The position numbers and the translations under genes are program-made. A stretch of 64,000 bases of DNA from Polynucleobacter meluiroseus. Lineage in GTDB: Bacteria; Pseudomonadota; Gammaproteobacteria; Burkholderiales; Burkholderiaceae. The notes beneath the pieces were generated by a model. It was not told the DNA's origin, did not search any database, and saw nothing but the letters and a program-made list of their open reading frames with translations. Below, in pieces: positions 58,812-64,000 of the stretch (positions within the stretch are counted from its first letter, which is position 1; the number at the start of each line of letters is the position of its first letter). The DNA lies in contig CAMCVH010000001.1 in assembly GCA_945881875.1 (NCBI GenBank), forward strand, positions 186,001 through 250,000, written 5' to 3'.

Positions 58812-59300
58812 ATGAACTTAATTCGTTATTTAACTCTCTCAATTGGTTTGTCACTTTTGCCAAATATTTCTTTTGCAGGGCCTGCTGAGCAAGCAGAGCT
58901 CAGCGATATCTCAGATCGTCAAGAGCAATTGAATCTCAAAAGAGACTGGGCTAAGTACCGCCTTGAAAAAAGTCAGCACGATTGCTATGACAAATTTTTT
59001 ACAAGTAGTTGTCTTGATAAAGCACGATTGATACATCGTCAAGAAATCAAAGAAATCCGTGCTCAAGAGATTCCTATGAATGAACGTGAGCGAGTTCTTA
59101 AATCAATCATTAAAGATGAGCGTGATGCTGAAAGAGCTGCAAACCAAGCCGACCAAGCTAAAGCTGAGCAGCGTGCTGTCAATGTGAAAGATTTTGAGCA
59201 GAAAAAGATTGATCAACAGCAAAGACAGCAAGACCTTGAGAAACGTCGTACTGACTCTGAAGTAAGGGCCAAAGAAAACAAAAAATCAGGGCCTTTTTAA
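58812..59300 (+). CDS. Exported charged coiled-coil protein of unknown function
   Basis: A 162 aa protein that I do not recognise as a named family. It has a clear signal peptide (about 1-22, ending SFA before GPAEQ). The mature part is almost wholly helical and highly charged, with coiled-coil heptads in residues 75-155 rich in Gln/Glu/Arg/Lys. There are two cysteines, C58 and C67, which could form a periplasmic disulfide. The TAA shares one base with the radA ATG (TAATG), so it is translationally coupled to a cytoplasmic repair gene even though it is exported. Function unknown. Confidence 0.75.
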   Translation: MNLIRYLTLSIGLSLLPNISFAGPAEQAELSDISDRQEQLNLKRDWAKYRLEKSQHDCYDKFFTSSCLDKARLIHRQEIKEIRAQEIPMNERERVLKSIIKDERDAERAANQADQAKAEQRAVNVKDFEQKKIDQQQRQQDLEKRRTDSEVRAKENKKSGPF

Positions 59301-60664
59301 TGGCCAAAATTAAATCAGTTTATGTTTGCCAATCTTGTGGTGGGATGTCTGCTAAATGGCAGGGGCAATGTCCTAACTGTGATGCATGGAACTCTATGGA
59401 GGAGTCAGTTGAAGACAAACCTTCAACGAGTCGCTTCCAGAGTTTAGCCAAAGCTGCACCTAAACAAAGACTTGGAGTGATTGAAGCTGAAGATTTGCCA
59501 CGCTTAAGCACTGGAATTGATGAGTTTGATCGCGTCCTCGGCGGCGGCTTAGTAACCGGTGGTGTGGCATTAATTGGTGGCGATCCTGGTATTGGCAAAT
59601 CAACATTATTACTGCAGGCATTAGCTGTTATGAGTGCCAGAGGTGATTCAGTACTCTATGTCAGTGGAGAGGAGTCTGGCTCGCAGATTGCACTTCGAGC
59701 AAAGCGTTTAGATGTGCAAGCTCCTGATTTAGAAGTTCTAGCAGAAATACAGCTAGAGAAGCTTTTGATGACTATTGAGTCATCAAGACCAACAGTTGTT
59801 GTTATTGACTCTATACAAACTATTTATTCAGAGGCATTAAGTTCAGCCCCAGGATCTGTAGCGCAAGTGAAAGAGTGTGCTGCTCAACTAACTAGATTAG
59901 CAAAATCAACTGGCGTTTGTATGATCATGGTCGGCCATGTAACTAAAGAGGGTAATTTAGCCGGCCCTCGTGTTTTAGAGCATATCGTTGATACAGTACT
60001 CTACTTTGAAGGTGATACGCACTCTTCTTTTCGATTAGTCAGAGCATTTAAAAACCGTTTTGGTGCTGTGAACGAATTAGGTGTTTTTGCTATGACGGAT
60101 AAAGGATTGAAGGGTGTATCGAATCCTTCAGCTTTATTCCTATCGCAACATGATCAAACGGTGCCTGGCTCTTGTGTTTTAGTTACACAAGAGGGTAGTC
60201 GACCATTACTAGTCGAGATACAAGCATTAGTAGATGCTGCGCACGTCCCTAATCCGAGACGTTTAGCTTTAGGCTTGGAGCAACATCGATTAGCTATGTT
60301 GCTTGCTGTCTTGCATCGTCACGCGGGTATTGCTTGTTTTGACCAAGATGTATTTTTGAATGCGGTAGGTGGCGTCAAAATCAGTGAGCCTGCAGCTGAT
60401 TTAGCGATCCTTTTGGCGATTCAGTCATCTCTGAAAAATAAAGCATTACCTAAAACCTTAATTGTTTTCGGTGAAGTAGGGCTTGCTGGTGAGATTAGAC
60501 CTTGCCCTCGAGGTCAAGAGCGTCTTAAAGAAGCAGCTAAGTTAGGATTTACGATGGCGATTATTCCCAAAGCTAATGCGCCTAAGGTCAAGATACCGGG
60601 CATTGAAGTCATCGCAGTCGATCGTATTGATCAGGCGATTCAGGCTGCTAGAAATCTAGATTAA
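59300..60664 (+). CDS. radA: DNA repair protein RadA (Sms)
   Basis: RadA is a hexameric RecA-like helicase that processes recombination intermediates. The 454 aa protein has the N-terminal zinc finger (C10, C13, C24, C27: VCQSCGG, CPNC), Walker A GGDPGIGKST (93-102), the RadA-specific KNRFG motif (FKNRFGAVNELG) and a C-terminal Lon-protease-like domain (FGEVGLAGEIRPCPRGQERL). The last four bases overlap the 3' end of prmB on the other strand. Confidence 0.97.
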   Translation: MAKIKSVYVCQSCGGMSAKWQGQCPNCDAWNSMEESVEDKPSTSRFQSLAKAAPKQRLGVIEAEDLPRLSTGIDEFDRVLGGGLVTGGVALIGGDPGIGKSTLLLQALAVMSARGDSVLYVSGEESGSQIALRAKRLDVQAPDLEVLAEIQLEKLLMTIESSRPTVVVIDSIQTIYSEALSSAPGSVAQVKECAAQLTRLAKSTGVCMIMVGHVTKEGNLAGPRVLEHIVDTVLYFEGDTHSSFRLVRAFKNRFGAVNELGVFAMTDKGLKGVSNPSALFLSQHDQTVPGSCVLVTQEGSRPLLVEIQALVDAAHVPNPRRLALGLEQHRLAMLLAVLHRHAGIACFDQDVFLNAVGGVKISEPAADLAILLAIQSSLKNKALPKTLIVFGEVGLAGEIRPCPRGQERLKEAAKLGFTMAIIPKANAPKVKIPGIEVIAVDRIDQAIQAARNLD

Positions 60665-61542
60665 AGATCTTCTGCTTGTATCAATAAAACCTGATCGATA
60701 CCAGCAGATACCTCCAGCCAGTTGATGGGCACTTCAGGGAAAGCGGCTTGGAAATTTTTAGCCTCATTACCAATTTCTAGAACCAAAGCACCATCTGGTC
60801 GTAAATAGTCTTTAGCATTTTGAAGAATTTTTCTTATTAAATCCATACCATCAGAACCCCCTGCCAGTGACATCTCCGGTTCAGCATGATATTCAGTAGG
60901 AAGGCTACTCATCGTTTCTGCATTCACATAAGGTGGATTGCAAATGATTAAATCAAATTTACTATTTTCATCTGATGTCGGTAGGGCCTCAAATAGATCC
61001 CCCTGGAATACTTCAATTTGATCTGTTAGGTTATGACGATCTATATTTTTAGCAGCTAAAGAAAGTGCTTGCATGCTCAGATCTGATGCATTGACCTCTA
61101 CATCTGGGCAAGACATGGCCATCAATATGGCTAATGAGCCGTTACCCGTACAGAGATCTAGTACTTTTCCGTTGGGTGGTAGCCAAGGCTCTAAATGGCC
61201 ATCCACAATGAGCTCTGCAATAAATGAGCGGGGAACGATACTGCGTTCATCAGAATAAAACGGAACACCCATTAACCAAGCCTCACCTAAAATATAAGCT
61301 AGGGGTCGACGCGTTTTAATTCTTTCATCTGCCCACTGTTGAGCTTTAGTTTGAACATCAAGGGGAACGGGTGTTTCTAGAGCATCCAGCGCATCTTCAG
61401 GTGGATAACCCAAGGCTGTTGATATGATCCAAAGCGCTTCACTTTCAGCGCTGATGGCACCATGACCATAACTTAAACCAGCAGCATCGAGTTGCTCAGT
61501 CAACTGATCCCAAAATAATTTTAGAGTTAATTCAGAATGCAT
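60661..61542 (-). CDS. prmB: 50S ribosomal protein L3 glutamine N5-methyltransferase
   Basis: PrmB methylates a glutamine of ribosomal protein L3. The 293 aa protein has the PrmB-type N-terminal domain with RRPLAYILGEAWLMGVPFYSD, the SAM-binding VLDLCTGNGSLAILMA and the catalytic ICNPPYV (NPPY). The VPRSFIAELI phrase and length favour PrmB over PrmC. It is 10 bases downstream of dapE, the usual dapD-dapE-prmB order in Burkholderiales. It converges on radA with a 4-base overlap. Confidence 0.93.
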   Translation of the reverse strand: MHSELTLKLFWDQLTEQLDAAGLSYGHGAISAESEALWIISTALGYPPEDALDALETPVPLDVQTKAQQWADERIKTRRPLAYILGEAWLMGVPFYSDERSIVPRSFIAELIVDGHLEPWLPPNGKVLDLCTGNGSLAILMAMSCPDVEVNASDLSMQALSLAAKNIDRHNLTDQIEVFQGDLFEALPTSDENSKFDLIICNPPYVNAETMSSLPTEYHAEPEMSLAGGSDGMDLIRKILQNAKDYLRPDGALVLEIGNEAKNFQAAFPEVPINWLEVSAGIDQVLLIQAEDL

Positions 61543-61552
61543 GTTAATTTAT

Positions 61553-62710
61553 TTAAGCAATTAACTTTTCAAGAACACCTTTATAAACATTCTTTAAGGG
61601 TTCTATATCCGCCAATTCAATTCGTTCATTGATTTGATGAATGGTCGCATTGCGTGGTCCAAACTCAACAACTTGAGGGCAGATCTTTGCGATGAAGCGA
61701 GCATCACTGGTACCACCTGTGGTTGACAGTTCAGCTTTAGCTTTAGTAACTTCAAATATGGATGCTTGCATGGCTGCAGAAAGATTTCCTGGAGCAGTCA
61801 AAAAAGGTTCACCGCTTAAATTCCAATCAATCGTGTATTTCAAATCATGGCTCTTCAGGATGGCTTCCAATTTCTCTTTGAGTTTGTCGGCTGTATTTTC
61901 TGTTGAAAAACGGAAATTGAAATCAATAACAATTTCACCAGGAATCATGTTAGTTGCACCCGTACCGCTATGGATGTTTGAAACTTGCCAACTCGTTGGT
62001 TGGAAAAATTCATTACCCTTATCCCAAATAACAGTAGCTAACTCAGCAAGAGCAGGAGCCATCAAATGATTTGGATTTTTGGCTAAATGAGGATATGCGA
62101 TGTGACCCTGCAATCCAATGATGCGAAGCTTGCCAGATAAAGAGCCACGACGACCGTTTTTAATCATATCCCCAAGAGCGTTAACAGAGGTTGGCTCACC
62201 AACAACGCAATAGTCAATTTTTTCGCCGCGTTTTTTTAGTTCATTACAAACAATCACAGTACCATCGTGAGCGGGACCTTCTTCATCGCTGGTAACAAGA
62301 AAGGCAATCGAACCCTGATGTTTTGGGTGGCTGTGGATAAATTCTTCAGCAGCCACCACAAATGCGGCTAATGAAGTTTTCATATCAGCAGCACCACGGC
62401 CTTGTAAGAAACCATCTATGTGCGTTGGTACAAATGGATCTGTAGACCATTTATCTAGAGGACCCGTTGGAACCACGTCAGTGTGACCTGCAAAGCTGAG
62501 AAGTGGACCTTCTTTACCAGCGCTACCTCGCTTAACAGCCCACAAATTAGTAACTCTGAAATGCTCAGGACCACTGATGATCGTTTCACATTCGAAACCA
62601 AGAAGTTTCAGACGAGCAGCGATTAATTCTTGGCAACCGCCATCAGCAGGAGTTACTGAATTTTGAGAGATCAGTGATTCTGTTAAAGCTAGGGTAGTGT
62701 TTGTATTCAC
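61553..62710 (-). CDS. dapE: Succinyl-diaminopimelate desuccinylase
   Basis: DapE is the di-zinc hydrolase releasing succinate from N-succinyl-LL-DAP in lysine and peptidoglycan precursor synthesis. The 385 aa protein belongs to the M20 family: H76 in FAGHTDVVP, the bridging D109 in [14 protein letters not shown], and E143/E144 in [11 protein letters not shown]. The dimerisation domain and the [10 protein letters not shown] stretch follow. It lies 34 bases downstream of dapD, whose product it uses after transamination by DapC (not in this window). Confidence 0.97.
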   Translation of the reverse strand: MNTNTTLALTESLISQNSVTPADGGCQELIAARLKLLGFECETIISGPEHFRVTNLWAVKRGSAGKEGPLLSFAGHTDVVPTGPLDKWSTDPFVPTHIDGFLQGRGAADMKTSLAAFVVAAEEFIHSHPKHQGSIAFLVTSDEEGPAHDGTVIVCNELKKRGEKIDYCVVGEPTSVNALGDMIKNGRRGSLSGKLRIIGLQGHIAYPHLAKNPNHLMAPALAELATVIWDKGNEFFQPTSWQVSNIHSGTGATNMIPGEIVIDFNFRFSTENTADKLKEKLEAILKSHDLKYTIDWNLSGEPFLTAPGNLSAAMQASIFEVTKAKAELSTTGGTSDARFIAKICPQVVEFGPRNATIHQINERIELADIEPLKNVYKGVLEKLIA

Positions 62711-62744
62711 AATGTATTCACAAATAATCTATTAAGAATGAGTC

Positions 62745-63578
62745 TTAATCGCGTAACAAATCATTGATAGCAGTTTTTGCTCTGGTTTGAGCATCCACTT
62801 TTTTAACAATGATGGCTGCATAAAGACTGTATTTACCGCAAGCTGAAGGTAGTGATCCAGGAACCACTACTGAACCTGCGGGAACACGACCGTAATGAAC
62901 TTCACCTGTTTCGCGATCGTAAATCTTGGTACTCTGACCAATGTAAACGCCCATGGATAAAACGGCGTTTTCTTCAATAACAACACCCTCAACAACTTCA
63001 GAGCGAGCACCAATGAAGCAGTTATCTTCAATAATCACTGGCCCGGCTTGAACAGGTTCTAAAACACCGCCGATACCAACACCGCCTGACAAGTGAACGT
63101 TTTTACCGATTTGTGCACATGAGCCAACAGTTGCCCAAGTATCAACCATGGAGCCTTCGTCAACATAAGCACCAATATTCACATAAGAGGGCATTAAAAC
63201 GACGTTTTTACCGATAAATGATCCACGACGGGCTGTTGCAGGAGGAACTACACGAAAACCACCCTTAGCAAAATCGGATGCTGTGTAATCGGCAAATTTG
63301 GTTGGAACCTTATCGTAGAACTGAGGGAAGCCGCCTTGACCGTTAGCTGACATGACTCGGTTGTCCTCCAAGCGGAAAGAAATTAAAACTGCTTTCTTAA
63401 CCCATTGATTTACATGCCATTTTCCTACAGACTCGCGCTCAGCAACCCTGATAGAGCCATCATTAAGGCCAGCTAAAACAGTGGAAACTGCCTCGCGAAC
63501 ATCAGCTGGAGCGGCTGATGGAGATAGGTTGGCACGATCTTCCCAAGCTTGGTCGATAACGTTTTGTAGTGATGCCAT
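62745..63578 (-). CDS. dapD: Tetrahydrodipicolinate N-succinyltransferase
   Basis: DapD succinylates tetrahydrodipicolinate in the succinylase branch of lysine synthesis. From ATG 63578 it is 277 aa; AAAGGA lies ten bases upstream, so the in-frame extension to 63605 is rejected. The left-handed beta-helix hexapeptide repeats ([59 protein letters not shown]) are clear. It heads the dapD-dapE-prmB operon; a TATAAT on the minus strand at 63624-63619 is the likely -10, with no good -35. Confidence 0.97.
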   Translation of the reverse strand: MASLQNVIDQAWEDRANLSPSAAPADVREAVSTVLAGLNDGSIRVAERESVGKWHVNQWVKKAVLISFRLEDNRVMSANGQGGFPQFYDKVPTKFADYTASDFAKGGFRVVPPATARRGSFIGKNVVLMPSYVNIGAYVDEGSMVDTWATVGSCAQIGKNVHLSGGVGIGGVLEPVQAGPVIIEDNCFIGARSEVVEGVVIEENAVLSMGVYIGQSTKIYDRETGEVHYGRVPAGSVVVPGSLPSACGKYSLYAAIIVKKVDAQTRAKTAINDLLRD

Positions 63579-63618
63579 AAATCTTTTTTCCTTTAAAAAT
63601 AACAACTATTAAGGTTTG

Positions 63619-63624
63619 ATTATA
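63619..63624 (-). promoter_or_regulatory. -10 box of the dapD operon
   Basis: A perfect TATAAT on the minus strand lies 41 bases before the dapD ATG, giving a leader of about 34 bases with a Shine-Dalgarno. No recognisable -35 is found at 16-18 bases, so it may need an activator. Confidence 0.35.
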
Positions 63625-63700
63625 TCGGTGAGGGCTGAGAAGTGCTCCATATCACTCTGCCCTTGGTATCATCTATAAATTCCATTAAAAGAAGTTAGCC

Positions 63701-64000
63701 GTGCGACTTAAATCAATCAAACTTTCGGGCTTTAAATCCTTTGTAGACCCTACTCATTTTGAGCTTCCGGGCCAATTAATCGGTGTTGTAGGTCCCAATG
63801 GTTGCGGTAAATCCAACATCATTGACGCGGTACGATGGGTTTTAGGCGAATCAAGAGCCAGTGAATTGCGTGGGGAGTCCATGCAGGACGTTATTTTTAA
63901 TGGCTCTGGACTAAGAAAACCTGCGGGTCGATCTAGTGTTGAATTGATTTTTGATAACACAGACGGTCGTGCATCTGGTCAATGGAGCACGTTTGCTGAA
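63701..64000 (+). CDS. smc: Chromosome segregation ATPase SMC, N-terminal part
   Basis: The first 100 codons of SMC, the condensin ATPase that organises the chromosome; the rest lies beyond the window. The N-terminal head is clear: [16 protein letters not shown], Walker [10 protein letters not shown] (31-39), [20 protein letters not shown] and DVIFNGS. The start is GTG at 63701, with AAGAAG about eight bases upstream and no ATG nearby. It is divergent from dapD. Confidence 0.95.
   Translation, partial: MRLKSIKLSGFKSFVDPTHFELPGQLIGVVGPNGCGKSNIIDAVRWVLGESRASELRGESMQDVIFNGSGLRKPAGRSSVELIFDNTDGRASGQWSTFAE

Overview
The window reads as a chromosomal segment of a betaproteobacterium (Burkholderiales, Burkholderiaceae), most like the small-genome, moderately AT-rich freshwater genus Polynucleobacter. 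This rests on gene order and protein style: ispG-hisS-yfgM-bamB-der-hfq-hflX-hflK-hflC-hisZ-purA; EI24-glnA-ntrB-ntrC-xth; prlC-folD-FixLJ-type pair-aceE-aceF-lpdA-phasin; aat-bpt-pyrD; dapD-dapE-prmB. No similarity search was run, so genus placement is inference. Coding density is very high and no intergenic gap exceeds about 240 bases. I see no insertion sequence, prophage, CRISPR array, rRNA gene or integration site. There is one RNA gene, an initiator tRNA-fMet.

Layout. 1-11216 (+): the end of rlmN, then a tight run for isoprenoid synthesis, tRNA charging, outer-membrane assembly, ribosome GTPases, Hfq and membrane-protease control, ending in hisZ. 11265-16102 (+): purA, rnr, rlmB. 16143-19608: tal (-) facing away from rpiA (+), then yggX and argA (-). 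19610-23608 (+): the giant helicase hrpA. 23706-26925 (+): a looser set (coiled-coil membrane protein, YVTN propeller, deacetylase-like protein, fatty-acid hydroxylase) that looks accessory. 26941-33755 (+): EI24 protein, molybdopterin-binding protein, then the nitrogen-control set glnA-ntrB-ntrC and xth. 33747-39905 (-): prlC, folD, a LuxR-type response regulator and its sensor kinase. 40145-46292 (+): pyruvate dehydrogenase aceE-aceF-lpdA. 46455-46991 (-): phasin. 47111-50057 (+): HDAC-family hydrolase, EamA transporter, PBP7-like peptidase. 50098-56605 (-): IclR regulator, pyrD, bpt, aat, NUDIX, pabB-pabC fusion, cyclophilin, tRNA-fMet. 56820-60664 (+): kup, a periplasmic coiled-coil protein, radA. 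60661-63578 (-): prmB, dapE, dapD. 63701-end (+): the start of smc.

Regulation visible in the sequence: glnA has an NtrC palindrome and a sigma-54 -24/-12 promoter with exact spacing, and the regulators NtrB/NtrC lie immediately downstream, so the loop closes locally. aceE, the phasin gene, tRNA-fMet, kup, argA and the PBP7-like gene have recognisable sigma-70 promoter elements; in argA and the PBP7-like gene the -10 box lies so close to the ATG that the mRNAs may be almost leaderless. Terminator-like hairpins overlap the end of hisZ and the first codons of ntrB, suggesting attenuation inside two operons.

I did not find a clear previously undescribed system. The best candidates for a second look are the terminator inside ntrB, a deacetylase-like protein lacking a metal-ligand Asp, the phasin 3' UTR as a possible Hfq-dependent sRNA source, an Ala/Lys-rich insertion in RNase R, the sensor-regulator pair facing pyruvate dehydrogenase, and the accessory block at 23.7-26.9 kb.
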